Shown: positions 25,021 through 33,678 of the stretch, in pieces
How positions within the stretch are numbered: the first letter of the stretch is position 1
Layout of the letters: each line of letters begins with the position of its first letter
Notes under the pieces: model-generated
The model's input: only the letters and a program-made list of their open reading frames with translations
Databases searched by the model: none
What the model was told of the DNA's origin: nothing
Translations under genes and position numbers: made by a program
Origin: DATHWB01 sp035544575
GTDB lineage: Bacteria; Actinomycetota; Acidimicrobiia; Spongiisociales; ZC4RG35
Length of the DNA: 60,954 bases
Direction: 5' to 3'
Assembly: GCA_035544575.1 (NCBI GenBank)
Contig: DATKEC010000004.1
Coordinates: 1-60,954 of the forward strand

Positions 25021-26174
25021 GTCGACCCACGATCTGAGAATGCAGCTGTCTCGATCTCGACTGCAGGGCCGAGGACCGGCAACTCGACGTCCGCGAACCG
25101 AAACGGTGGACCGGGCGCGGTCACGACGCGGTGGAGTATGGGATGGTCGTACTCGGAGAAGAATCCACGGTGACGAAGCTGTGCGTTGGCCAGGAGATCC
25201 GAGACGTCGCTCACGGGGGAGAGTGCGATCATGCGTCGCTGGGCGTCGAGGTAGAGCGTTTCCTTGGATCGAGTGGAGGCGAACGCCTCGAAGATCTGTC
25301 GGAACCGGGCGTTCGCCTCGGAAGTCTGTCGGTAGGCGAAGTCCGACCACTCGTCGTTGACGAGTTCGGTCGCCTCGTCGCACTCCGAGGTCAGCCAGTC
25401 GACCAGTGCTGCCCATGCCCGGGCGGTTCCGAGCCGTCCGGCCACCATGCTGACGTACCCGTCCGCGCATGCGTACGTGCCGGTTCCTGCCTCCTTGCCC
25501 TCGGCACCTTCGGGCGGGCGGATCTTTCCGGTGAGCACGTATCCGGGGAGACTGTCCTCGAGAGCCTGCGCCATGGTCTCCTGAGCCGACACGTCCGCCC
25601 AGTAGCCGGAACCCTCGTGTTCGACCTGGATGAGGCCGAACATGGCGGCGGATGCGGCGTAGATGCCGGCGGCGAGGTAGCTCTGTCCGCCGTAGGGAAC
25701 GATCGGGCCGGAGTCCGGATACCCACCGAGATGCAGCAGGCCGCCGGCCGCCAGGATGAGGAGGTCGTCGATCTCGTCATCGTGCGGCGTGTGGGCCCAA
25801 CCGAATGCCGTGATCACGATGTGGACCAAACCCGGGTTGATCTCTGCCCAGCCGCCGGGCGCTCGGCCGTCCAGTCCGCTCAGCAGCACGTCGGTGGACT
25901 CCACCAAGTCCGCCAGCGCAGACGAGCCTTCCTCCGACGCCAGGTCGAGCATCGAGATGACCTTGCCGCTGTGGGCGTACTCCTCGTGGAAGCTGACGGT
26001 TCGGCCGTTCACGTCGACCGCCGGGGGGAGCGGAGCCTCCTGGGGCTTGTTCGGATCCTCGATCCGCAGCACCTCTGCACCGAGCAGGGCCAGTAGTCGA
26101 CCCGTGTACCAGCCGAGCCGGTCCGTCAGGTCGAGTACTCGAACTCCCGCCAGGGGTAGGTGGCCGTCACTCAA
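25017..26174 (-). CDS. Class III CoA-transferase-like subunit lacking the catalytic Asp
   Basis: A 385-residue CaiB/BaiF homologue starting at TTG 26174, the only start that keeps the LAGVRVLDLTDRLGWY N-terminus. The region where active members have Asp reads VPYGGQSYLAAGIYAAS, with no Asp between about residues 160 and 171. The usual CoA-binding glycine phrases are also altered. An inactive partner subunit is known in heteromeric class III transferases such as BbsE of BbsEF. It overlaps the regulator gene upstream by eight bases and the active subunit downstream by four, which supports a stoichiometric complex. The alignment was done by eye. Confidence 0.83.
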   Translation of the reverse strand: MSDGHLPLAGVRVLDLTDRLGWYTGRLLALLGAEVLRIEDPNKPQEAPLPPAVDVNGRTVSFHEEYAHSGKVISMLDLASEEGSSALADLVESTDVLLSGLDGRAPGGWAEINPGLVHIVITAFGWAHTPHDDEIDDLLILAAGGLLHLGGYPDSGPIVPYGGQSYLAAGIYAASAAMFGLIQVEHEGSGYWADVSAQETMAQALEDSLPGYVLTGKIRPPEGAEGKEAGTGTYACADGYVSMVAGRLGTARAWAALVDWLTSECDEATELVNDEWSDFAYRQTSEANARFRQIFEAFASTRSKETLYLDAQRRMIALSPVSDVSDLLANAQLRHRGFFSEYDHPILHRVVTAPGPPFRFADVELPVLGPAVEIETAAFSDRGST

Positions 26175-27069
26175 GCTCGTCTCCCCCGAGGACGAACACG
26201 TCCCACTTGTTGAGCAGGCGGTTGACCGCCTTGTAGCGGCTGATCGATCGCTGCTCGTCGGCGAGGATGAGCGCGTTGACCAGCGCATTGGCCACCGCCA
26301 TTCCGGGCACCAGGGTGTTCTGTGGACCCAGGCCGGATGTGAGCGCTGGAAGCACGATCGAGACGCGGCGACCCACGGGCGAGACGGCGTGGTCGGTGAC
26401 GCCGATGGTGGGGGCGCCACACTCGACGGCCCATTCAACCGCTCGCAGCACCGCCTTCGAGTAGGGCGGGAAGGTGAACGCGATCAGCGCGTCCTGCTCG
26501 CTGATCTCGATCATGCGAGCGGCGGAGACCCCATCGGCTGACACCAGGTGCACCCGGTCGCGTGCCCGGTTGGCGTGCAGCGCGAAGTAGAAGGACAGGG
26601 CGTGGGTGGGGTTGTCGCCGGCTACGTAGATCCGATCGGCCGATGACAGGATTTCCACGGCTCGTTCCAGACTGTCCCGGTCGAGGGCGGCGATGGTGCG
26701 CTTCAGATGGTCGAGGTCCAATTCGAGCGACGCTGCGAAGGGAGTGTCCGCCAGGTGTGACGTGAGGTCGTCTTCGTCGCCGATGTCGTTCGCGGACCGC
26801 ATCTGGGACTTGATGAGCACCTGGACCCGGGCCTGGAGGTCCTGGTATCCGTCGAGACCCACCTTGTAGGCGAACCGGACGATCGTGGAAGGGCTGACGC
26901 CGAGGCGGTTGGCGAGCTTGTCCACGGTGGCGAACGCCACGAACTCGGGAGCGTCGATGATGGCTTCGGCGATTCTCTTCTGGGACTGCGTCAGCCCGTC
27001 GTACTGACGCCGCACTGTCTCGATGACGTCGGGCCGTGGTTCGGGGTCCCTGGTACTCATTTCAGACAC
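26167..27069 (-). CDS. MurR/RpiR-family transcriptional regulator
   Basis: A 300-residue regulator. The N-terminal helix-turn-helix domain (about residues 15-90) has the RpiR pattern LTQSQKRIAEAIIDAPEF and LGVSPSTIVRFAYKVGLDGYQDL. The C-terminal half (about 125-265) is a SIS sugar/phospho-ligand domain with RIYVAGDNPTHAL and LIAFTFPPYSKAV. It is embedded in the operon between aldehyde dehydrogenase and the CoA-transferase. It is the only regulator within module A and so the best candidate for binding the GCAAC-N4-RTTGC palindromes, including the one at its own operon promoter. SIS domains usually bind phosphosugars, but catabolic RpiR proteins with other ligands are known. Confidence 0.9.
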   Translation of the reverse strand: MSEMSTRDPEPRPDVIETVRRQYDGLTQSQKRIAEAIIDAPEFVAFATVDKLANRLGVSPSTIVRFAYKVGLDGYQDLQARVQVLIKSQMRSANDIGDEDDLTSHLADTPFAASLELDLDHLKRTIAALDRDSLERAVEILSSADRIYVAGDNPTHALSFYFALHANRARDRVHLVSADGVSAARMIEISEQDALIAFTFPPYSKAVLRAVEWAVECGAPTIGVTDHAVSPVGRRVSIVLPALTSGLGPQNTLVPGMAVANALVNALILADEQRSISRYKAVNRLLNKWDVFVLGGDELE

Positions 27070-27090
27070 TGCGTCCTCCTCGTTGACGAG

Positions 27091-28563
27091 TCACGGATTC
27101 CTCCTGTCCGGCGACATGACCATCAGCCGCAACTCGGTCATGTGTTCCATGGCGAACTTGATGCCTTCCCTGCCCTCACCAGAGCTCTTGTTGCCGCCGT
27201 ATGGCATGTTGTCCATGCGGAAGGTGGGGACGTCGTTGACGATGACCCCACCCACATCGAGGACTTCGAAGGCATGCCAAGCCCGCTGGAGGTTGGTGGT
27301 GAAGAGTCCGGCCTGGAGGCCGTACTCGCTGTCGTTGACCGCCGCCAGCGCCGCGTCGAAGTCCGAGAACGGGCTGACGACGATCACAGGGGCGAATGCC
27401 TCCTCTGCGCTGAGAGCTGATTCCGGAGGGACGTCGACCAGAACCGTGGGGCGAACATACGCGCCATCCCGCTCCCCGCCCTCGAGCACCTTGGCGCCGA
27501 GTGACTCGGCTTCGGACACTGCCGAGAGGAACTTGTCCGCTGCCGCCACGCTGATCATCGGCCCCAGGTCGACGGACTCGTCGAGGGGATGGCCCACCGT
27601 GAGTTTCGAAGCACCTTCCACCAGTCCTTCGAGGAACGCATCCCAGATCGTCTCGTGAACGAACGCCCGCTGGACGCTGATGCACAGCTGACCGGCATGT
27701 TTGAAAGCGCCGCGCAACGTGGCCGGAACCGCGGCCCGGGGGTCGGCGGTTTCGTCGACGATGAGACCGGCGTTCCCGCCCAACTCGAGGGCCACCTTCT
27801 TGGTGCCGGCTCGAGCACGCATGTCCCAGCCGACCTCGGACGACCCGGTGAAGGTGAGGAGGCGGAAGCGCGGATCCTCGACGAGGCGGTCACCGAGGTC
27901 GCGCGCCATGGGCATCACGCTGACCGAGCCGGGAATGGCCCCTGCCCGGTCGATGATCTCGGCGAGATGAAGGAGCGTGTTCGGGACCTGGGACGGAGGC
28001 TTGAGGACGATCGTGTTCCCCGCGGCGAGTGCCGGTCCGAGCTTGTGAGCCGCCAACGACAGCGGAACGTTGAAGGGGGTGATCGCCGCCACCGGGCCCA
28101 GCGGCATCCGCCGGGTGATTCCCCACCGGCCTCGGGCGCTCTCGGTGAGGTCCAGAGGTATGACTTCTCCGCCCATCCGCTCGGCCTCCTCGGCGGAGAT
28201 CCGGAACGCCAGTGCGGTTCTGTCGACCTCGATCCGCGCGTCGCCGATCGGCTTGCCTGCTTCCAGGGCGAGGGAATGCGCCAGGTCTTCCCGAGCTGCC
28301 TCGATGCCCTCGGCGATCGATCGCAGCAGGTTGCCGCGCTGATATGACGGGGTGACGCGAGTGTGCTCGAAGGCGGTGACCGCGGCCTCCACGGCACGCT
28401 CGTACTGCTCGAGGCTGGCTCGGTATGTGCGCCTGTACTCGGGCCCACCTCCGGCCTCGTTGACGACGAGGACGTCCTCGGAGGTCTCCCAGGACCCGCC
28501 AACGAGGATCTTCGTGCCGGATGCCGTGGCCGGACCCCGGTCGGACGGGCTCGCCTCGGCCAT
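27091..28563 (-). CDS. NAD(P)-dependent aldehyde dehydrogenase
   Basis: A 490-residue ALDH-superfamily enzyme. Catalytic residues Glu260 (LELGGN) and Cys294 (GQLCIS) are both present, as are the PFNVP phrase near 163-167 and the cofactor-site sequence FTGSSEVG near 238-245. It oxidises an aldehyde to an acid, or to acyl-CoA in CoA-acylating relatives. It follows the ThDP enzyme by 2 bp, and a carboligase or decarboxylase that makes an aldehyde would give it a substrate. The branch looks like the phosphonoacetaldehyde/GapN-type group, but the aldehyde is unknown. Confidence 0.92.
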   Translation of the reverse strand: MAEASPSDRGPATASGTKILVGGSWETSEDVLVVNEAGGGPEYRRTYRASLEQYERAVEAAVTAFEHTRVTPSYQRGNLLRSIAEGIEAAREDLAHSLALEAGKPIGDARIEVDRTALAFRISAEEAERMGGEVIPLDLTESARGRWGITRRMPLGPVAAITPFNVPLSLAAHKLGPALAAGNTIVLKPPSQVPNTLLHLAEIIDRAGAIPGSVSVMPMARDLGDRLVEDPRFRLLTFTGSSEVGWDMRARAGTKKVALELGGNAGLIVDETADPRAAVPATLRGAFKHAGQLCISVQRAFVHETIWDAFLEGLVEGASKLTVGHPLDESVDLGPMISVAAADKFLSAVSEAESLGAKVLEGGERDGAYVRPTVLVDVPPESALSAEEAFAPVIVVSPFSDFDAALAAVNDSEYGLQAGLFTTNLQRAWHAFEVLDVGGVIVNDVPTFRMDNMPYGGNKSSGEGREGIKFAMEHMTELRLMVMSPDRRNP

Positions 28564-28565
28564 GT

Positions 28566-30338
28566 TCAGTTGCCGGACTTCTTCAGCGAGAGAAGCCCAT
28601 AGGACGGGTAGCTCGCCCCCCAATCGGTCGGATAAGCACGATCGAGTCCTTTGGTGAAGTAGCTGGGCGGTGACGTGTCGATGGGAACGTCGAGCACCGT
28701 GGGACGCCCCGAAGCGATGGCCGCCTCCAGCGCCGGTCGAAAGTCCTCGGTCTTGTCGATTCTGTGTCCGTCCGCCCCGTAGGACCGGGCCATCGCCGCG
28801 AAGTCGGGGTTGTAGGGCTCGCCGTCCGGTGTCGTGAACGTGATCCAGGGGTGGTTCCGTCCGAACGCGGCGCCGGCGCCTTTCCGCTCGATGCCCAGCT
28901 CGTAGTTGTTGAGGATCACCCACACGACGCCGAGACCGTATTCGATGGCGGTGGCGAGTACCTGAGGACCCATGAGGAATGCGCCGTCACCCGTCATCAC
29001 GACCGCCGGGTTCTTCGGGTCGGCGACCACTGCCGCTGGTGCACCTTGGGATGCCCAACCCATCTCCGCCATCCCGGCGTTGATGTACCACGTGTGCGGG
29101 CGGTGGACTGTCATGTATGGCTCTGCATACTGGATGACGTCGCCCACATCGATGAAGACTCGGCCGCGCTCGGCCAGGGCTTCTCCGACGTCGTAGGCCA
29201 TCCGGCCCGGGTGGATGGGGGAGTCGGTCGAGCCGATGATGGACGCGATCTCGGCCCGCCATTCATCCCGATAGCCCTTGACCGTGTCGATCCAGCCACT
29301 CCGGTCGACGGGTTCGCTGCCGAGTGCGGCGTTCAGGTCTGTGAGGAACGCCTTGGCGTCGCTTTCGAGGCCCAACTCAACGGGATAGTTCCGTCCCACT
29401 TCGGTCGGGTCGATGTCGACCTGGATGATCTTGGTCCTCGGGACGTCGTATATGGCGCCCTGTCGCCAGTTGGAGGTGTGGTTGTCAGAAAAGCGGGCGC
29501 CGACGGCCACGACGAGGTCGGATTCCCGGGCGGCACGTGCTGCTGCCTCGGTCCCGGATCGGCCGACGGGGCCGAGCGAGAGGTCGTGGGTCTCGGGAAG
29601 GACGCCTTTGGCGGTCAGCGTGGTCATCACCGGCATGGGGTGGGCGTCCACCAGCGCCGAGATCGCCTGGTCGGTGTCGCCTCTGGCAGTCCCACCCCCG
29701 AGGAGCAGGATCGGCTTCTCGGCCCGGCGAACCAGGTCGGCCGCCTGGCTGATCTCGTCGGACCCGGCGCGGACGCTTCGCTTGACGGAGCGGGCGGTGG
29801 GTGGCTCGATCTCGCCCTCCACCTGACCCATCTGGACGTCGAGGGGAAGGAGGACGTAAACGGGTCCCGGCCGTCCGGACATGGCGGTGCGGTACGCATG
29901 GTTCAGGACATCGATCACCGTGTCCGGCCGGACACACATCCACGAACCCTTCGTGATCGGCCGGAACACGCTCACAGAGTCTTCATGGCCCTTGTAGAAC
30001 ATCTCCTGCATCCCGGCCTTGCCGAGGAAGTGGGTCGATCCGCCGCCGCCGATGAGAAGGATCGGAATGGCGTCGTGGTAGGCAGATGCGATGCCACCAA
30101 CGGTGTTCATCAATCCCGGGCCCTTGGTGACCAGAACCGGAGCGATCTTGCCGGTGAGGCGGTAGTAGACGTCCGCCTGGTGGACGGCGTGGGATTCGTG
30201 CTTGGCCTGGATGCCGACCACGTCGGGATGGTCGATCAGCCCGTCGAGAAGCGGCCACAAGGCCCCCCCGGCGTACCCGAAATAGTGGTCGAAACCGGCT
30301 GCTTCAAACCAGTCGGCAACTGCATCAACGACTCGCAT
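28566..30338 (-). CDS. Thiamin-diphosphate enzyme, acetolactate-synthase-like (copy 1)
   Basis: A 590-residue three-domain ThDP enzyme. The N-terminal Pyr domain has the activating Glu48 in AKHESHAVHQAD, the middle domain has the Rossmann-like LLLGGGTARGD, and the C-terminal PP domain has GDGAF at 450 and NN at 477-478, the metal/diphosphate motif. Members cleave or join C-C bonds next to a carbonyl (acetolactate synthase, 2-hydroxyacyl-CoA lyase, oxalyl-CoA decarboxylase, glyoxylate carboligase). Pairing with CoA-transferase genes recalls formyl-CoA transferase/oxalyl-CoA decarboxylase. It is the first gene of the operon and begins with ATG after GAGGTGG. Substrate unknown. Confidence 0.88.
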   Translation of the reverse strand: MRVVDAVADWFEAAGFDHYFGYAGGALWPLLDGLIDHPDVVGIQAKHESHAVHQADVYYRLTGKIAPVLVTKGPGLMNTVGGIASAYHDAIPILLIGGGGSTHFLGKAGMQEMFYKGHEDSVSVFRPITKGSWMCVRPDTVIDVLNHAYRTAMSGRPGPVYVLLPLDVQMGQVEGEIEPPTARSVKRSVRAGSDEISQAADLVRRAEKPILLLGGGTARGDTDQAISALVDAHPMPVMTTLTAKGVLPETHDLSLGPVGRSGTEAAARAARESDLVVAVGARFSDNHTSNWRQGAIYDVPRTKIIQVDIDPTEVGRNYPVELGLESDAKAFLTDLNAALGSEPVDRSGWIDTVKGYRDEWRAEIASIIGSTDSPIHPGRMAYDVGEALAERGRVFIDVGDVIQYAEPYMTVHRPHTWYINAGMAEMGWASQGAPAAVVADPKNPAVVMTGDGAFLMGPQVLATAIEYGLGVVWVILNNYELGIERKGAGAAFGRNHPWITFTTPDGEPYNPDFAAMARSYGADGHRIDKTEDFRPALEAAIASGRPTVLDVPIDTSPPSYFTKGLDRAYPTDWGASYPSYGLLSLKKSGN

Positions 30339-30374
30339 GGACCACCTCGGAAAGGGCTGGAAAGACGACCTGGA

Positions 30375-30403
30375 ATGCTCGCAGCAACATTTGTTGCTGT
30401 CAA
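30375..30403 (-). promoter_or_regulatory. Promoter of the ThDP-to-hydratase operon with palindromic operator
   Basis: On the minus strand TTGACA (30398-30403) is followed by a 17-base spacer and GAGCAT (30375-30380). The palindrome GCAACATTTGTTGC (30384-30397 on the plus strand, 8-bp arms if CA/TG is added) fills the spacer directly against the -35 box. A bound protein would block RNA polymerase. The leader to the ATG is about 30 bases. The 14-mer is identical to the one in the ABC transporter promoter at 41898. Confidence 0.7.
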
Positions 30404-31521
30404 GGCTCCGCGGTGACAGACCCGATTCGGCGCGGGCGAATCCACAGAATGGGAAACGTGATGCCGATTGCCAGCACGGCGAGGCCCGCCGGCAGGGTGG
30501 CCACGGCGAGCGCCCCGCTGACGAGCGACGGTGCGGTGGAGCGGGCGGCCGCCCGATAGAGGCCGACAAGAGCAATCGCAGCCCCCTGTTCGCTGTGTTC
30601 CACCGCCTCGTTGATCGAGGCCGAACCGAGCACGCCGCCCACGCCGCCGCCGGTACCGGCGATTGCCAGGGCAAGGACGACGACCCAGATCTGGGACCAC
30701 AGGGCGAGCATGACCAGGCCGGCGCCGAGGGCGAGGGCGGTGTAGGGGATGAAGCGTCCGACGTTGCGGCCACCCCATCTCGCCACCGCGCCGGTGGCGA
30801 TCAGGCCGCACAATTCCGCCATCGACATGAGCGCTCCGACGATGGCGGTGCCGTACCCGGCTGCGGAGAGGATGACGGGGACGAACGACTCGAGCACACC
30901 TCGCCAGGCCCCGGCGATGGCACCTCCCCAGTTGCCCGGCCCGACCCCCTTCCGGCGCCAGATCGGGACCCGGCTCTTCCTCGGTGCTCGCTGATATGTC
31001 GGGAGTTTGTGCAACGTGAGGGAGAGGGCCAGACAGGCTGCCGAGATCCCCACAGCTGCCCACAGCGATGTGAACAGCGACCTCGCGGCGAGGAGTCCGG
31101 CGAGGAAAGGTCCGACCATCGTTCCCACCTGGCCGATGCCTTGGATGAAGGCGATCTGCCGGGTGGCGACCCCCTTCGTGCGTATTCCATGGGTCTGACT
31201 CGCAGTCCAGAACAGCCCGCGGGACGTCCCTTGCAGCACCTGGGCTGCGACGAACCAGATCGCGGTGGTTGCGATGAGGAGGACAGATGCGGCGGCCAGC
31301 ATCACACTGATCGCCAGCGCGATGATCGAGCGGTCGCTGAAGCGGGTGAGGAGGGCGGGCAGCGTGATCTTGCCACCCATCTGCAGGACCGCGGACACGG
31401 TGGCGAGGAGACCCACGGCGATGGGGGAGAGGCCCGCCTCGAGCGCGAGGAGCGGGAAGGCGATCGAGGTGGCGCCGAGCGCCACGCCATAGCCGAGCAC
31501 GACGAATGTGAGTCGCCCCAT
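30400..31521 (-). CDS. Major facilitator superfamily transporter
   Basis: A 373-residue membrane protein with about 12 hydrophobic segments and a short cytoplasmic loop after the sixth (RAPRKSRVPIWRRKG). It has the usual MFS two-times-six layout, including FSDRSIIALAIS after helix 2, equivalent to motif A. The likely role is proton-coupled uptake of the substrate or export of an intermediate. I chose the ATG at 31521, immediately before the first helix; longer upstream frames add unlikely polar sequence. Its stop lies next to the operon promoter at 30375-30403. It is divergent from the luciferase-like gene over about 220 bp that contains operator-like sequences. Confidence 0.82.
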   Translation of the reverse strand: MGRLTFVVLGYGVALGATSIAFPLLALEAGLSPIAVGLLATVSAVLQMGGKITLPALLTRFSDRSIIALAISVMLAAASVLLIATTAIWFVAAQVLQGTSRGLFWTASQTHGIRTKGVATRQIAFIQGIGQVGTMVGPFLAGLLAARSLFTSLWAAVGISAACLALSLTLHKLPTYQRAPRKSRVPIWRRKGVGPGNWGGAIAGAWRGVLESFVPVILSAAGYGTAIVGALMSMAELCGLIATGAVARWGGRNVGRFIPYTALALGAGLVMLALWSQIWVVVLALAIAGTGGGVGGVLGSASINEAVEHSEQGAAIALVGLYRAAARSTAPSLVSGALAVATLPAGLAVLAIGITFPILWIRPRRIGSVTAEP

Positions 31522-31612
31522 GTCTTCGGCTGGCTGGTCGAGCGTGTCGTTCGGCGGTGGGTCGGTCTCAGAGTTGGCCAAAGTGGCGCCAGCTTGGCAT
31601 CTCCCGGTTGGC

Positions 31613-31629
31613 GCAACAAGATTTGATGC
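31613..31629. promoter_or_regulatory. Weak operator-like sequence upstream of the MFS gene
   Basis: GCAACAAGATTTGATGC has six of eight complementary pairs around its centre and the GCAAC half of the island motif. The right half is degenerate. It may be the MFS-side site of the divergent region; confidence is low. Confidence 0.3.
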
Positions 31630-31694
31630 GTAGACCTGGTGCTGCATCGAGATACCGCAATTGACCGGTCGCGCTGCATCGCGTTCCACATCGT

Positions 31695-31733
31695 GCAACG
31701 AGAATTGCAGCAGGTGTCGAGCCGAGGCAATAT
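31695..31733 (+). promoter_or_regulatory. Promoter of the luciferase-like gene with operator overlapping the -35
   Basis: The operator GCAACGAGAATTGC (31695-31708) overlaps a -35 candidate TTGCAG (31705-31710). After 17 bases comes CAATAT (31728-31733), six bases before the ATG at 31740, so the transcript would be leaderless. The flanking bases extend the palindrome to TGCAA/TTGCA. Confidence 0.55.
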
Positions 31734-31739
31734 CGGCCG

Positions 31740-32633
31740 ATGGAGATCGGACTCGTGCTTCCCACCATCGGTCCGGGCGCCGGACTCGAGAGCTTGGAAG
31801 CAGGTGCGTCGGTGGCCTCCCGACTCGGCTGGCGATCGGTGTGGGTGACGGATCATCTCGTCGTCGCCCAGGGCGATGAGGCCGAGGAGTACGGGACCAT
31901 CCTCGAGGCCATCGTCTCGCTGACTCATGTCGCCGCCCGCTACCCGCATCTCCTCGTGGGTACGTCGGTCATCGTTCCCCCCATACGCAACCCGGTGATC
32001 CTCGCCAAACAATTCGCCACCCTCGATGTCCTGAGCGGGGGACGGCTCATCGTCGGCGTCGGTGTCGCCGACACCAACGACCTCGCCGAGTTCAGGAATC
32101 TCGGAGTCGAACACCGGATGCAACGCCGAGGAGCATTCGTCGACGAGTCGATCGCGCTCTGGCGCCACCTGTGGGGCGGAGCGACCACGCCGTTCCACGG
32201 TGAGTTCTTCCACCTCGAGGACTTCGTCTTCCGGCCGCTACCCCCGCAGGGATCGGCACTGCCGGTCTGGACCGGGGGGAGGAGTCCGGCCGCGATGAAA
32301 CGTGCTGCTCAACTCGCCGACGGCTACCACGCCGCCCGGACCGGGCCAGCGGACATCGTCGACCGCATCGACACGCTGAGCGCACTCTGTGCCAAAGCGA
32401 ACCGGCCACTTCCGACGATCTCGGTCAGAGCTCGCATACGGTTCGACGACGCGCCCGGCGACGTTTACACCATGTGTGGAACCGACGCCGACGTGGCGGC
32501 CGAGGTCCGGCAGTTCGCCGAGTCCGGGACCGACCACCTGGTCGTCGTGCTGGACGAGACCGACCCGGTGAAGCTGGTGGACATCGCCGAGCGGTTCCAT
32601 GAAGTCGCCGTGCTGGCAGCGCGGGGCTCCTGA
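31740..32633 (+). CDS. Luciferase-like (LLM class) oxidoreductase, copy 1
   Basis: A 297-residue TIM-barrel protein of the bacterial luciferase-like family that uses reduced flavin or F420. It has the N-terminal strand IGLVLPTIGPG, the SVWVTDHLVV phrase near residue 35, the conserved FATLDVLSGGRLIVGVGV at about 91-108 and a C-terminal WTGGRSPAAMKRAAQLADGY. The last phrase is typical of F420-dependent actinobacterial members. Depending on the branch it could hydroxylate, reduce or cleave a ring. It is followed after 7 bp by an ornithine-cyclodeaminase-like gene on the same strand. Substrate unknown. Confidence 0.88.
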   Translation: MEIGLVLPTIGPGAGLESLEAGASVASRLGWRSVWVTDHLVVAQGDEAEEYGTILEAIVSLTHVAARYPHLLVGTSVIVPPIRNPVILAKQFATLDVLSGGRLIVGVGVADTNDLAEFRNLGVEHRMQRRGAFVDESIALWRHLWGGATTPFHGEFFHLEDFVFRPLPPQGSALPVWTGGRSPAAMKRAAQLADGYHAARTGPADIVDRIDTLSALCAKANRPLPTISVRARIRFDDAPGDVYTMCGTDADVAAEVRQFAESGTDHLVVVLDETDPVKLVDIAERFHEVAVLAARGS

Positions 32634-32640
32634 CCCCAGA

Positions 32641-33675
32641 ATGCTCCTGCTCGACAACGATGCCGTGGCCGCCGAAGCCGACATGGCCGAGTTCATCGAG
32701 GCGATCGAGGCGGTGTACCTCGAGCTGGCCGCAGGTGGCGCGGCGACACGCACCCGGTCGACGTTGACGGCTCGACACGAACGGTCGACCAAGTACACGC
32801 TCGCCACGATGGATGGGATCAGCCGAGCGGCGGGAGTGGCTGCGATCCGGCTTCGGTCGGACCGATCCACGGAGGCGGCCGGACGTCGAACCAAGTTCGC
32901 AGGCTCGGAGGGCAACTTCCTGGGGCTGATCGTCCTCTTCGACCTGGCCGATGCCGTACCGCTCGCAATCATTCACGACGGCATCATCCAACAGATGCGG
33001 GTGGCGGCGACCGCGGCTGTGGCGGCGCGTCGGTTGGCTCGCCGCACACCCACTCGCCTCGGTGTCCTGGGCACCGGTGGCCAGGCGCGTGCCCACGTCG
33101 ACGCCTACCTGAGTGTTTTCCCCACCATCGAGACCGTGGTCATCCACAGTCCGAGACACCAGGCTCGAGAGGCCTTCGCGGCTGAGATGTCGGAGCGCCA
33201 CCGCCGCGAGTTCACTGCCGCGGACGAGCCGCGGCGGGTGTTTGCGGGGTCCGACGTGGTGGCGATCTGTACCAACGCCACCCGCCCGGTCTTCGAGGCA
33301 GTGTGGGTGGAGGCGGGAACGCACGTGTCGAGCGTCCGGCACTGGGCAGAGGTGGGCGTCGACTTCCTCGAGCGTTCCGACCGCACCGTCGTCCACCAGC
33401 CACCGGACAACGTCGACATCGTGCTGGCGGACCGGACCGGCCGCCGGGACGAGCGCCCGGCCACCCCCACGCCCGACGGCCCGACCCTCGTCCAGTTGCT
33501 CGCCGGTGAAGCCCAGGGGCGCGGTGGGGACGACGAAGTCACGTACTTCTTGAACAACGTGGGCACCGGCGTCCAGTTCGCGGCATGCGCCTCGATCGTG
33601 TACCGGCGATGCGTGGCAGCGGGCCGCGGACGGGAGCTGCCCACCGAGTGGTTCCTTCAGCAGATCTCGGACTGA
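32641..33675 (+). CDS. Ornithine cyclodeaminase/mu-crystallin family protein, copy 1
   Basis: A 344-residue NAD(P)-binding protein. The Rossmann motif GVLGTGGQARAHV lies near residue 141-153, after an N-terminal domain with the FLGLIVLFDLADAVPLAIIHDG dimer/substrate region and the MRVAATAAVAARRLAR helix. Relatives are ornithine cyclodeaminase, alanine dehydrogenase and ketimine reductase. In this catabolic setting reduction of an imine or oxidation of an amino acid-like intermediate is possible. The lysine of ornithine-binding members (SGNP/K region) is not clearly seen. It ends 3 bp from the convergent ThDP gene, where GACTGAC-T-GTCAGTC (33670-33684) spans both stops. Confidence 0.85.
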   Translation: MLLLDNDAVAAEADMAEFIEAIEAVYLELAAGGAATRTRSTLTARHERSTKYTLATMDGISRAAGVAAIRLRSDRSTEAAGRRTKFAGSEGNFLGLIVLFDLADAVPLAIIHDGIIQQMRVAATAAVAARRLARRTPTRLGVLGTGGQARAHVDAYLSVFPTIETVVIHSPRHQAREAFAAEMSERHRREFTAADEPRRVFAGSDVVAICTNATRPVFEAVWVEAGTHVSSVRHWAEVGVDFLERSDRTVVHQPPDNVDIVLADRTGRRDERPATPTPDGPTLVQLLAGEAQGRGGDDEVTYFLNNVGTGVQFAACASIVYRRCVAAGRGRELPTEWFLQQISD

Positions 33676-33678
33676 CTG

